Assembly (NCBI GenBank): GCA_016932955.1
Contig: JAFGBV010000235.1
Location: 1 to 36,968, forward strand
Origin: Anaerolineales bacterium
Lineage (GTDB): Bacteria; Chloroflexota; Anaerolineae; Anaerolineales; UBA4823
DNA length: 36,968 bases
Direction: 5' to 3'
Positions within the stretch are counted from its first letter, which is position 1; the number at the start of each line of letters is the position of its first letter. The position numbers and the translations under genes were made by a program. The notes under the pieces are model-generated. The model did no database searches. It had not been told where the DNA came from and worked only from the letters and a program-made list of their open reading frames with translations. Of this stretch, positions 18,990 through 29,900 are shown one piece after another.

Positions 18990-21900
18990 CTAAGGCTTCA
19001 CCTCAAAGATCATCCCATCCCCGCGTCCATACACTTCGGGGAAATAAAACTCCTCAGCAGTGGGTGGAATCACCTGGAAAGCGCCCAGAGTGCTTGCGCG
19101 CACCAGATAAGTATAAACATAGGCTCCCGCTGGCAGGTAGTTAGCTGAAAGCGTAAGTTTCTCATCCTGCATCTCCACATGGTCAAAGTACCACCATCCC
19201 CAACCCTGGTAGCCCAGTGCATCCCACTGCAACGCCGTTGGGTCCACGCTCTGCGGGCTGGTCAGCAACGATTGATCCACCGCTTCTAATCCTGCCGGTA
19301 GCGGATCATCGATCACCACATAGTGCAGATCATGTGGCGCAATCACGGTTAGCCGCGCCATAAGCAAGTCGCCCTGATTAGCCAGGGATACAGGTGTGTT
19401 CAAATCGTCTAGCGTGTAGTATGCGCGTGAGATGATAATACCCTGGTCTAGCGCCTGCACATCTTTCACTGGCAAATATACCTTGAGGTGCGCCGTATAA
19501 TATAGGTTGCCTGTACCGTCACTGCGGGCAATTGCCAGGCGATTCGCCTCATCTGCCAATAAATCCGCGATGTCTATACGCAATTCCGTGGTTTCGCGCA
19601 GCGTTTCCGCATTTGCCTCGCCGCCACCCAGTTGTTCACCGTTCAGCGCCACTCCATACTCATAATCCGCTTGCAACTCGCCGCTGGCTACCATCCAGTT
19701 GGTCAGTGCCATCAGTGACCAGGCTGTCTCCTGCGTCGTCCACCAATGCCCATCCGTGCGGTTAACCATCAGCCAGCGCACTGCATTCGCATTAAGTGGA
19801 TTCTCGGCGTCCAACTCGCTGACCACCGAGAGAACAATTGCCGTAGTGCGTGTATTCGTGTTCCAGTTCCAATAATCTCTCTCCTTCTCTTCCCAGTGGG
19901 TGCCAGTCGCCGAAGTGATCGCCGCCGTGTTCAGGTCAGAGAGAAGCGTCTCCACGCGAGGATCATCGGGATTGATTGCGTGCAGCGTCCACGCCAGGTA
20001 TGCACGGGCATAGTAGTCTAATGATTGGCGGTATTCATACAATTGCACCGTGCGGCTGACGTTTGGCTCTTCCGCCTGCGCCAGCACATAAAGCAGGAAA
20101 GCCTGCCGGTTGCGCAGGTATGGTGCAGTGCTCTGCCCTACCGATTCCAGTTTACTGCGCAAGAAGGTGATTGCGCTATCCAAAACATCCTCACTGACTG
20201 TATACTCCGCCTGGCTCGCTTTCACTAGCCCCAGGATCACATAAGCCGTGGTTTGAGGATCGCTTTTTTGGTTGGTCCACCATCCCCAACCGCCATCAGG
20301 ATTTTGCCAGTTATACAGGCGTTGTAGTGCAATATTCACCTGCTCCGTGAGCTTAGCTTCCAATTCATCATCACCCAGTCCTGCCGCCTGCAAAGCTTGC
20401 GTTGTGATCACATTCGGCAAGAAGCGCGAAATCGTCTGCTCTACGCACTCGTACGGATAGTGCTCCAAGTATTTCAGCCCGTCTGTCATCCCCGCAGCGA
20501 GGGAGGGCGAAACACGCACCACTAGCTCGCCAGTGCCTACCGTGTATGCCTCAGGAAGGTAGATGGCTTCGATGATCGTGTCGCCGTCCAGGATCTGCCC
20601 GCCAGTGCCCACCGTTTCTGGCACTTCATAGTGATATACCGGGATACCCTGATTTTCCAGCGAACCCAGTGTCGGACGCGAGGCATCGCTGTACTCGCCG
20701 CTCTGCGCGCTAAAGACCAGATCCACCCGCTCCGCATCCATCAGCACAGAAACCGACCACGTGATATAAGCCTGCTGTCCGGCAGGGATCTTCACTGTTT
20801 GCTCAGCTGCGCCGTCCAGCAGCACTCCTTCGCCATTAAGTGTCACATTCACGGTCAGATCAGTCTCAGTGTTGTTGTGCACTGCACTGCCAAGTATCAC
20901 CTCATCACCAGCCACAAAAAAGCGGGGTGTCTGCGGGCGCACTAGCAGCGGCTTGGTGCTCACGATATCCACCGTCGTTTGACCCAGGCGGGTATCCAGG
21001 GTAAAAGCACGCCCCTCCATGCGCCAAGTTGTCAGGTTGTCCGGTAATGTAACGGTGACACTTGCTTCACCATCCTCATCGGTAACCAGCCTGGCCTCCC
21101 AGAAAGCAGTGTCTGGGAAGTCCTGGCGGATTTCGATTACACCATAGACGCTGTCGTCGCCTTTGCCACCTCCACTCCCAGGGGCCTCTCGCGCGAGCTC
21201 TTCGGCAACATCGGCATTAAAATACTCCGCGCTGTTGACGAGCGGCATGGAAGTCCACACGCTCAACGAGCGGTCGCCATAGAAGTAATCGAGGATAGGC
21301 CGCGAATTCGGGGCGCTCAATGAAAGCGTTGCCAGGTCGCTGAGTGATAGAGAAACCTCCGCGCTCACCGGCATTCCCTCCAGGTCAGTCGTGCGAATGG
21401 TGTATTCCACATCGTCGCCTGGTCCTGCCGTAAGCCGGTCAGGAATTATCTCAACGCGGAGTGCCTGGGCGCTGGTCTCCACCTTAAGCTGTGCTACACC
21501 TATGCGGAAATCAGGCTGCGGGCTGGTCTCATCTACTCCCTTAATGATCGTGACAAAGATATAGATATTCGGGGCCATATCCGCCGTGATCGGCAGGCGG
21601 TAAATCGTGCTGTTGCTGGTCAGCAGCACCACCTCGTGGCTGCGAATATGCCCGCGTTCTGTGGTCACCAGGGCATACGTATCGCCCTGGAAAGGTGATG
21701 CAATCAGGATCTCAGCCGTCTCGCCAGGGGTGTATGTTGTCTTATCCAAAACTAATTCGAACCCATGATCGTTACCTTGCCGCCACGGGATATAGAGATC
21801 GCTTGCCACCCATAAATAGGTTGAAGCGTATGCGCTGTTACCAGCCTCATCCAGAACAGTCACCCGTGCACGATAGACACCACCATTGGGCGGAATGAAG

Positions 21901-24900
21901 CTAACCGTTGCCTTTCCTCGTTCATCTGTTTTAACATCTTCGAATTCCGCAACCGGAATCTCCTCCACCGAAGAAGTCCAGATAATCCGCCCTTGGGGGT
22001 CTTGTTCTTGGACAGAATACCAGCGCCGTTCAACGATCACCACCAAGACTGTTTGCCCCTCGATAGGTTCACCATCCCAATCCAGCGCGACCACCTCAAT
22101 CGTCTGTTCTTCTCCCGTCTCTCCCACATAACTCGTTGAACGAATCCCCGGGTAAACCGCGCTACGATGCACAATAATCTCAGAGCGACCTGTAACGCCC
22201 GCACCCGCCAGGTCAGTGATCGATGCCTCCAGAGTCAGACGGCGGCTCCCACCCGATTCACCAAGCTCTGCCGGCAGCGTGACCACCAACTGCCCATCTG
22301 CGTCCGTCTTCCCCGAACCCTGCGCGATCACTTCCGGTCCAGTCGGACCATAATATTGATAGTAAAAGTAACCGTAATCGCGCTCATTATCACTGAATGA
22401 GTATCCCGCAAACACATCCGGCGGCGTGAAGTAATAAGGCTCCGCCATGAGGCTCCAATTCGTGTCTGCTCCTGACACTGCCCCGCCCGAGTAATATTGC
22501 GCCTCAATTGTTCCCTCAAATTCAGTGCCTGGTAAAGTATCTGTCGGGTCTATAGCCACACTTATCTGAAATTCCGGACGCCGATACTCTGCAACACTGA
22601 ATCCCACCGATCCGATGATCGAAGTATCGTCCAGGAAGCGAACAGAGATGGTGTACCATCCTAGCGCCGCCTCACCATCGAGCAAAAACTCTCCATTAAA
22701 GCTGCCGTAATCAGAGAGGGTTAACTTCTGTAAATAGACAATCTCCTCGAAAGATTCTATTGTCACCTCAACAGTCCTCTCACTCGGCAGGCTGTAAGAG
22801 AGGTCATCATCGATCCGCACGATGCCCTTAAAATACACCGGCTGCCCCGGTCGATAGATCGGTCGCTCCGTATAGACATAAGCGGTAGGTCGGTTAGGCT
22901 GAGTGTAGAAATCCGACCAAATCCCATAATCATACAAAGAAATATCGCTATCCCAATACGAAGAGGCAAAGCCCAGCTCACCACTGGCCAGGTCAGTCAC
23001 TGCATAATAACTGCCACCATAGGTCGAGGATGCGATTAAATCATCCACATAAAGCACGCCATCCTGATCGGTAACACCGGATCCAACTACATCTCCCAAA
23101 TTGTTGTATATATTGACCGTAATGCCTGGCAGAGGCTCCCCGGTTTCCAGGTCTGTAAGCCAAACCAATACCTCGTTGCGAGTTGTCTTGAGCGTAATAT
23201 TAGCCGAAGCTACAAACAACAAGCGATAGTTATCATAAGGGTTGCCATAGTTCGCAACTTCCGGCGCATCCATGCCTAGGAAGTAGAATCCCAGCGCGAG
23301 CGGATCTCCAGCTTTGCCGGCAAGAGGCAGAGATTTAACGATCAACTCATTTGTGGTGCCTGTTTCTGTCTCTGCCATCTCCCATACCAGGTATTCGGCG
23401 GGTGGTCGGTACGAGTAAGGGCTAACCTGACTTGATTCCAGAGAGAGGAAAGTTTCTAACGGTAGACGATATAGACTCAAATCCACCTGACTGATATTCA
23501 TATAACTGGCATAGAATTCTTGCGGACCATCTTCACGGTACAACGATACCCCATATGGCATTTGCAGATAAGCAAATGGCTCTCTGGGACCATTGGTAAA
23601 CCGCACCAGTGTTTCACTGGTGATTTCAGTCCCATAAATATCCTTCATCCCCGGTAAAATGCGCACCGAGTATGCCACAGAGGGTTCCAAGCCATAGAAA
23701 TACAGGCTCCAATTCCATTCGTCATAATACCAATAAGGCTCACCTTCCCCAATTGCCGGTTCAAAGATCACTTTGTCTTTCATGCTGTTTAGATCCATCG
23801 GGGAGCGGAAATCGATCATAAATTGGTCAGTAAAATAGCCCACCGTCTCTCGATCCGCGGGCATGGTCCGATCAATCCCCGGCGTACGGATAGTATAGAA
23901 ATTCCAGGTTAAACCGCGCTTGAGGCCCCCACCTGTGGCAGCTTGTGCTTCCGGGTTTAATTTTAATTGGTAAGCAGTATCGTAGGCCAATTGCTGCGTA
24001 GGAGTAATGGTGACCATCAAGAAATGTTCGCTCCAACTGAAATCAAGTAAAACCGGCTCACCGGTGCTGCTAACCATGGTGAGATTTTCCTCCACACTGC
24101 CAGCATCCATCGCTTGATAGAAACTAATCGCAAAAGCATCATCGAGCAACACATCCATCGTATAATCTGCGGGATTGTAATTCCAATATTGACCCTCAAT
24201 CCAATAGGAATTGATATCAGGTGATATTGTCGTAAAGGACCATTCATAGGTCTCCTGGAGCGATGATTGCTCAGCTGCATCCTTCAAACCAGCAGCAATC
24301 GAGACGGTATAGGTCGTATCTCCCACCAATCCAGTATCTGGGCGAAAAGTGTACACCGATGTATTCACCCACTCTCCCTTGCCTGTTACTGGCGGCGAGA
24401 AACGCAAGGGGTCGGGCAAATTTCCTTGCTCTTCTGCAATCACCAGGGGGGCAACTGGACGATTGAAGATCACAGTGATCACCGCCCCGCCCTCCACCTC
24501 AACTGCTCCATCAGCCGGGAAAACCTGTGTAATCTGTAACGCTCCTGCAGCAAAAAACTGCCATGAAACCGGCTCCGCCAAACCTACACCTTCGGCGCTC
24601 GCAGCTTCAGTAGAAATGGTCACCAGGTATGCTTGCCCTTCCCCCAGCGCTACAGATGGCGTGAATTGGAGTGTGCGCTCACTAGACCAATGTAATTCTC
24701 CCGAAACCTGATCACCCGCTGTATCCACCACCTGTAAGGCGGCTTTGGTTGCATCCTGGTCCATCGGCTGGTCAAAGGTGATCTCCAGCACGCCATCTAC
24801 CCCTATTTCCTGGTTAGCAGACGGGCTTTGAGATATCACCTGTGGCGGCAAGGGCGCTCCACTATCAATGGCAGGCAACCCCGGCAGTGCGGTAGCAGTT

Positions 24901-25052
24901 GGCGGGATGCGGGTTGGCTCAGGAGAGGTAGTAGCTGCCTCGGCAGCTATCTGACCACAACTGGCGCCAAACAGAGCAAATGCCAGAAGCAAGATCAATT
25001 TGAACGCCGCCTGACGGTAATTCGCGCGTGATTCCAATGATTTTGGTTGCAT
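18990..25052 (-). CDS. Alpha-2-macroglobulin family lipoprotein
   Basis: A 2020-residue exported protein of the bacterial alpha-2-macroglobulin family, thought to trap proteases outside the inner membrane. The N-terminus has a hydrophobic signal ending at Cys32 (LFGASC), a somewhat imperfect lipobox, followed by a Ser/Thr/Pro-rich linker. Ig-like (Big_5-type) repeats and macroglobulin domains fill the first 1250 residues. The A2M domain lies near 'TTWRMEGRAFT', and the thioester motif CVEQ is at 1536-1539 (DNA 20436-20447) within the alpha-helical TED domain, so the bait-and-trap chemistry looks intact. The start at 25052 has GGAGG 7 bases upstream; the ORF could extend ten codons further but without support. 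It is convergent with the PBP1C-type gene, echoing the yfhM-pbpC pairing of Proteobacteria. Confidence 0.9.
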   Translation of the reverse strand: MQPKSLESRANYRQAAFKLILLLAFALFGASCGQIAAEAATTSPEPTRIPPTATALPGLPAIDSGAPLPPQVISQSPSANQEIGVDGVLEITFDQPMDQDATKAALQVVDTAGDQVSGELHWSSERTLQFTPSVALGEGQAYLVTISTEAASAEGVGLAEPVSWQFFAAGALQITQVFPADGAVEVEGGAVITVIFNRPVAPLVIAEEQGNLPDPLRFSPPVTGKGEWVNTSVYTFRPDTGLVGDTTYTVSIAAGLKDAAEQSSLQETYEWSFTTISPDINSYWIEGQYWNYNPADYTMDVLLDDAFAISFYQAMDAGSVEENLTMVSSTGEPVLLDFSWSEHFLMVTITPTQQLAYDTAYQLKLNPEAQAATGGGLKRGLTWNFYTIRTPGIDRTMPADRETVGYFTDQFMIDFRSPMDLNSMKDKVIFEPAIGEGEPYWYYDEWNWSLYFYGLEPSVAYSVRILPGMKDIYGTEITSETLVRFTNGPREPFAYLQMPYGVSLYREDGPQEFYASYMNISQVDLSLYRLPLETFLSLESSQVSPYSYRPPAEYLVWEMAETETGTTNELIVKSLPLAGKAGDPLALGFYFLGMDAPEVANYGNPYDNYRLLFVASANITLKTTRNEVLVWLTDLETGEPLPGITVNIYNNLGDVVGSGVTDQDGVLYVDDLIASSTYGGSYYAVTDLASGELGFASSYWDSDISLYDYGIWSDFYTQPNRPTAYVYTERPIYRPGQPVYFKGIVRIDDDLSYSLPSERTVEVTIESFEEIVYLQKLTLSDYGSFNGEFLLDGEAALGWYTISVRFLDDTSIIGSVGFSVAEYRRPEFQISVAIDPTDTLPGTEFEGTIEAQYYSGGAVSGADTNWSLMAEPYYFTPPDVFAGYSFSDNERDYGYFYYQYYGPTGPEVIAQGSGKTDADGQLVVTLPAELGESGGSRRLTLEASITDLAGAGVTGRSEIIVHRSAVYPGIRSTSYVGETGEEQTIEVVALDWDGEPIEGQTVLVVIVERRWYSVQEQDPQGRIIWTSSVEEIPVAEFEDVKTDERGKATVSFIPPNGGVYRARVTVLDEAGNSAYASTYLWVASDLYIPWRQGNDHGFELVLDKTTYTPGETAEILIASPFQGDTYALVTTERGHIRSHEVVLLTSNSTIYRLPITADMAPNIYIFVTIIKGVDETSPQPDFRIGVAQLKVETSAQALRVEIIPDRLTAGPGDDVEYTIRTTDLEGMPVSAEVSLSLSDLATLSLSAPNSRPILDYFYGDRSLSVWTSMPLVNSAEYFNADVAEELAREAPGSGGGKGDDSVYGVIEIRQDFPDTAFWEARLVTDEDGEASVTVTLPDNLTTWRMEGRAFTLDTRLGQTTVDIVSTKPLLVRPQTPRFFVAGDEVILGSAVHNNTETDLTVNVTLNGEGVLLDGAAEQTVKIPAGQQAYITWSVSVLMDAERVDLVFSAQSGEYSDASRPTLGSLENQGIPVYHYEVPETVGTGGQILDGDTIIEAIYLPEAYTVGTGELVVRVSPSLAAGMTDGLKYLEHYPYECVEQTISRFLPNVITTQALQAAGLGDDELEAKLTEQVNIALQRLYNWQNPDGGWGWWTNQKSDPQTTAYVILGLVKASQAEYTVSEDVLDSAITFLRSKLESVGQSTAPYLRNRQAFLLYVLAQAEEPNVSRTVQLYEYRQSLDYYARAYLAWTLHAINPDDPRVETLLSDLNTAAITSATGTHWEEKERDYWNWNTNTRTTAIVLSVVSELDAENPLNANAVRWLMVNRTDGHWWTTQETAWSLMALTNWMVASGELQADYEYGVALNGEQLGGGEANAETLRETTELRIDIADLLADEANRLAIARSDGTGNLYYTAHLKVYLPVKDVQALDQGIIISRAYYTLDDLNTPVSLANQGDLLMARLTVIAPHDLHYVVIDDPLPAGLEAVDQSLLTSPQSVDPTALQWDALGYQGWGWWYFDHVEMQDEKLTLSANYLPAGAYVYTYLVRASTLGAFQVIPPTAEEFYFPEVYGRGDGMIFEVKP

Positions 25053-25132
25053 ATGGGACCTCCAGATCTGGTAGAGAAGCAAAACGCAGATATGGTTAAA
25101 ACGCCGGCAATCAGCAGAGAGTTCCAGGCTGC

Positions 25133-25576
25133 TCAGGACAATAATACAACCTCAAATGTACATTTATCCGCCCCAGCCAGGATAGATGTTTTCAAACGCA
25201 CCTGGACCGCTCTTTCGAGTGCTAACTCAAAATTCTTTTGTAGATTATACGCCGAACAGCGGCATAGCATGGGTGAGGCTACCCATCCCAACTTCACCAA
25301 GTCACATCCACATACAGTGTAGCATACTTCTATCATTTTCTCATCAATGTATTTGTATTCTGCTTCATGAAATTGATGTGCCAGTTCTACAAGAAAGCTC
25401 TTTAGGTCACTGCTACGTTGCCAGGCATCTCGGAATACCTGCGCAGTATAGGATTGCGCGCATGCCAGGCCGCAAGCCCTCAGCATCCTATCGCGAGAAT
25501 GCTCATCCATTTGTTCAAGCCCTGTGACAAAGCCCGAAAACCAATAGCGCAGAAAATCTTCTTCTTCGCCATCCAT
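25133..25576 (-). CDS. Small Cys-rich protein, V4R/ATC-hydrolase-like in pattern
   Basis: A 147-residue soluble protein I cannot name with certainty. It has Cys clusters: CGLAC near residues 35-39, then CYTVCGCDLVKLGWVASPML and CRCS near 84-108. It ends in 'SILAGADKCTFEV'. This closing pattern (ILxGxxxCxFxI) is shared, as I recall it, by the L-2-amino-thiazoline-4-carboxylate hydrolase-like and 4-vinyl-reductase-like (V4R) small-molecule or metal-binding families. A GGAGG lies 12 bases before the ATG. It begins 7 bases after the broken APH gene and 80 bases before the A2M gene on the same strand, so it is likely co-transcribed. Role unknown; it may bind metal or a small thiol compound. Confidence 0.7.
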   Translation of the reverse strand: MDGEEEDFLRYWFSGFVTGLEQMDEHSRDRMLRACGLACAQSYTAQVFRDAWQRSSDLKSFLVELAHQFHEAEYKYIDEKMIEVCYTVCGCDLVKLGWVASPMLCRCSAYNLQKNFELALERAVQVRLKTSILAGADKCTFEVVLLS

Positions 25577-25583
25577 GCTGGTC

Positions 25584-26502
25584 TTATTCCTCCGATCGAT
25601 AAGCCATTGCGATCGTGCTGTTGGGCATGAAGTTCGACATCACATATTCAAGGGATTGCTCGCGATCCTTGCCGCCATCACTGTTGAGTAGCAATTGTTC
25701 GCAATAAGCGGCGATATCCTGGATAATCCGTTCGAAGCGATAATAAGCCAATCCTCGCCGGTCGATCAGGGTTTGTCCATAACCTCTGTAAAATAATGCT
25801 TCTTCTTCCTCTGCCGCGCATCCGACAAATCCCTGCCCGCCGCCAACGAACATCAAGTCGCGCTCTTTCGGCGCCAGGATAGGCTCATCCCAATCAACAA
25901 TATACAGCCTACCACTGGAGGCAATCAGAATATTGCCGGCATGCACATCAGAATGACACAACACGAATTCTGAAGGTTGAGCCCGCAATGCTTGCGCGCG
26001 ATCTTCAGCCCGTGCAATGAGATCGTATATCTCCTCACGCTTGTCCCTTAAGAAAAGAGTATATTTCTTGTCGAACACACCTGCGGATTCCACCCGGCAA
26101 ATCTGTTTGATGCAAATGTTTAAGTGCAATCCCCAAATCGAACCACTGGCTCTCGGATAAGGTAACATCAAAGCCGCTACGACCATCGATATAAGGATAC
26201 AGGATAAGTTTATAAATGCCCAACTCTGCCCAGAGTTGCCCATCTCGAGTGATCTGCGGGGCAATGATCTGGCTCATGCCTTGATCGCTGAGAAATTTGG
26301 GCAAGATTACCACTACCTCGCTGATTGGGCTTTGCCTTAACTTAACAAAATACTTCTCTCCATGACTCGCCTGGGCGCAGAAAACAGCTGTATGAATGTC
26401 TGCGCCTAAGGGGAGAAATATAATGTCACTTGCTTGCAGGCTGTAATCGTGTTGCAAACAGGCGAGAATGAGTTCTGTTTCGAGGTCGGGTGGTTCAAGC
26501 AT
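25584..26502 (-). pseudogene. APH family phosphotransferase (spectinomycin-kinase-like), frameshifted
   Basis: Two overlapping frames together make one normal APH-type kinase of about 305 residues. The first frame begins MLEPPDLETEL and contains LPLGADIHTAVF, typical of the APH(9)/spectinomycin phosphotransferase group. It runs to '…RQEIYSFLKGQA' and stops. The second frame continues with 'FLRDKREEIYDLIARAEDRA', the catalytic loop LCHSDVHAGN and the metal-binding IVDWDE. Dropping one base in the A4 run at 26053-26056 (T4 on the coding strand) joins them perfectly as …EIYS-FLRDKREE…. This is a real one-base insertion or a sequencing/assembly error. The start at 26502 fits the family's usual beginning; a GTG at 26520 is possible. 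If intact, it would phosphorylate a small molecule; antibiotic resistance is not implied. Confidence 0.8.
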
Positions 26503-26526
26503 AACTGGGCTTCCGTTCACAGCGGA

Positions 26527-26901
26527 CTAAAACGGAGCCAGCACCCACCGGCCGTAAGCAATAAAAGCAGCAAATGCAGCGAGAATGATGCTTACGAACA
26601 CATTTGGTTTTTCTCGACTTTTGATATGAAAAACCATTGAGAACAACAGCACGACTGCGAGGATAGTCGCAGTCACGGGTGTTATCCAGGTCAACGTACC
26701 GAAAACACCAGGCAAGATTAATCCAAGACTACCAATAAAAATGATAGCAGCGACCAAATAGAGCAAAGGACGTGAAAAGCTCCCTAGCCTCCCAATCGCC
26801 TCATGCATTGTGGGTTTCGATTGGTTAATACCATGGACAAATGCGGCCGTGATCAACTTGATCGCCAAAATGATTTGTATGATCCACAATATGGTGCTCA
26901 T
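26527..26901 (-). CDS. DoxX-like four-helix membrane protein
   Basis: A 124-residue integral membrane protein with four predicted hydrophobic segments (about 4-22, 46-66, 70-92 and 100-120). The loop after the first, 'HGINQSKPTMHEAIGRLGSF', fits DoxX/DoxX_2-like small membrane proteins. Members are often linked to oxidoreductase or quinone functions, but the family is poorly defined. An AGGAGG lies 16 bases before the ATG, a long spacing, and no better start was seen. It ends 24 bases before the APH pseudogene on the same strand. Confidence 0.7.
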   Translation of the reverse strand: MSTILWIIQIILAIKLITAAFVHGINQSKPTMHEAIGRLGSFSRPLLYLVAAIIFIGSLGLILPGVFGTLTWITPVTATILAVVLLFSMVFHIKSREKPNVFVSIILAAFAAFIAYGRWVLAPF

Positions 26902-26986
26902 AAAAGAGTTTCTTCGACCTCCTGGGATTAGCCAATGCTAACGGCCGAGTTGCTCCAGTCAAGGCATATGCCGTGATCCCGCCTGC

Positions 26987-29900
26987 TTACTTAAAACTTT
27001 GAACAATCCATGGCATAAAAATCTCATAACCATTGCGCACCCATAGATCATAACTGACACCACTGCCAATCACTGTAGAATCCATGTGGGTCACACGCAA
27101 ATAGATCACTCCCGTGCGATCGGCTACCCATGCCAAGTCGTTAGGCTCGCCGAATGTCGTAGCCACTGACTCAGCTAACAAAGTAGCCGTTTCTCCGTTA
27201 TATGCGTAAATACCCAATGTGGGGGCTGTAACCGGACTCAATGGTTTCGTGCGGATCAGATAAAATTCGCCCTTGACCACATAGAAGGAAATCCAGTCTA
27301 CATCTGCTGAGAAATCAGCTGCTAGCGGATTACAGAAGTTATGCCTCTGCGCCAGTTCCTTAACCACATAGACACTAGCAGTAGCGGGAGTATTATCATT
27401 CCCATTTGTGTCATATACATCCAGTGAACTACATAATACACCAGCACCTGGGACTGCTGCAGTTACTTCTGCTTCTGTTGGATATGATTCTATGTTCAGG
27501 GAATGATCGACCCCTTGCATACGGAAGCTGACTTTCTGCTCAGGTGAAGCCACAAACCAACCATCAAACACATAGCCAGGGATTGACTCGTCAAAATCCA
27601 CCCAGGTGGCACCATTATTCAGGGAATATTGAACATTCACATACTTCAGCCCTGATAAATTATCATACCCACTCCAGGTGAGCTGTAGGGCATTGCTTGG
27701 CAATGGATTGGGAAACGGCTCAAGAATAGTGACCGGAGCGGTTTTATCCAGGACGAGGTTCCAGGCGCTTATACCCGCGATTCTGCCCGCTTTATCCATA
27801 ACTTGTATATAGACCGCGTTGCCAAAACCTTCAGGCTCACCGGCAAGATCAAATGAATAACTCCAACCATCTTCGCCATCATAATCCGTGCCGCGCAGTT
27901 CCCAGGTAGGATCTTGCCAATTGGAATCATGCCAGTAAAATGCCACCTGGGCAATCCCATCCGGGTCATCTTGCACATTGAGGGTCACATCGAATGATGA
28001 ATCGGGCAAGTAAGCTGCCGTAAGCGGATATACCAGCGCAGCTTGCGGCTTTCCCGTATCTTTGTATAGACGGATCGTATAATCCTGATCATCATCGCCA
28101 ACCTGCGGGTGCTTCCATGCGCGTACCTGAATATAGTAGGTCCCGTTTTGGGGCAAAGTCAGCGAGAGCAACGGATCGCGCAATTGAGCAAAGATCTGAT
28201 CATCGTTTTCAACCAGGATCGTCTTCCCATCGCCGGCTAACAGTATTGCATAAGCATCGAGCACAGAACCATTACTCTGAGCATCGATGTCAATTACCAC
28301 ACGGTCGCCCGCGCTACCGGTAAATTTGTAGTAATCATAATCACCGCCCGGGCAGATCTCCGCTGCTACAGTCGCACTCGTATTGTAGTTGAGAGCATAA
28401 GCCTGTTGGGGGGTTTCATCCTGGCGCAGGTCACTGCAGGTTGTAGCAGGCGTGTTGTTTATCACCACATTATCAATACCCCAGCCATCAAAAACATTCA
28501 TCGAGGGGTCCAATGTAGCAAAGGCAAAACGTATTCGCACCGCGCTGCCAGCGTAAGCAGAAAGGTCTACAACTGGGGATTGCATCCAATCATTCTTATT
28601 CGCATCCGCCATTTCAGTATGATAAGGGTCATCCCCAAATTGCAGTAAGTTAATAAACGGATCCCCATTGACTGAAATTTGCAGCCAGCGCTGATCCCAA
28701 TGCTTATCATGCGTCTCACTTTCATACTGATACCAGAAGCGCAGATAACGATTGCTCGCAGTAATATTGATTGGCACAGAGGTCAGAAAACCCCAATTCG
28801 CCTTTCCATCATCATAATCAGCGTCAGTACCCTGATACCACCAGGCATGGCTGCCATTGTACGAAGCGCCCGAGTCATTTTTCCACCGCCAGAGGCCCGA
28901 TTCGCTCCAGTTCGTATCCGTCTCCATCGTATCCTGGAAAGGTGTGTTGACTGCTGCGGGAAGTGCCCCCATGGCCGTCATGCTAAAAGTCGCCGTGGTG
29001 CTGCATACAGTCCCGGCGCCATTCCGAGCACAAACCTTCCACGCATAGGAGCCTTGAAGAAGGTTCGAGAGCCACACACTCGGCGATTTTTGCCATTCCA
29101 GCTTCACCTCCGCCCCGCCATCTTTGCTATATTGCACCTGGTATTCCAATGCACCGCCTCCATCCACCCAGGCAAGCGGAACCAAATCACCCGCCGTGAA
29201 TTGGGTAGACGCGGAGGTGATGAGATCAGGAACGAGTGGCGCAGCGTTGCTTCTAGCAACTCGCATTGAGGAAAGCACATCCACACCAACGATGTCGCCA
29301 TGCAGATCACTATCGCTAGCTGAGAAGGTTTGGCTGTGACCTGTGTGATCTGTCTCTGAGTACAGCGTGACCAGCACATTGGCCCCCACCAGCAACGAGG
29401 CAGCGTCATTATCGCCAATCGCTCCGGCGTTGGCATAATCACCGATGTCATATAGAACACAATTACCGCTATAGTTGGCATCCTCAAACAACGAAACCTG
29501 GTCAGCAGATGGGATGCAGGAAACCGGTGGTGCCGGGCATGCATAATCCTTGATGAAGTGGGTCAGTCCTGCCAGGTTATTTACATTTTGATCCTGGTCA
29601 AACAAGCGCAACGCTACACTGACCGGGCCATCCGGGATCGGAAGAGCCGGATTACAAAGATCCCAGGTCATAACAAAGCTTTCTGCAAATGGCTCACCCA
29701 CTGTATGCCACGAGCCATCGTAACTTGCAATTACCTCGCCATAATCCAACCCGCTGTTGTCATCCCACCCTCGACCACTCAATGTGATGCTCCCCGTCGT
29801 TACCGTGGCGCCCATTGTCACACCCGCTAGCTCCCCTTCCGGTGGGATGATATCCCCAGGCGGCCAGTTTTGCGAAACATAATTCCGTCGCCCTGTGATG

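Noticed and set aside
26963..26972. Palindrome GGCATATGCC after the M23 gene as a terminator
   Set aside because: It gives only a 3-bp stem with a four-base loop and no T-run.
28679..29269. A 196-codon plus-strand frame inside the M23 peptidase gene
   Set aside because: It lies wholly opposite a convincing gene, has no recognised motif, and its composition is that of an antisense shadow.
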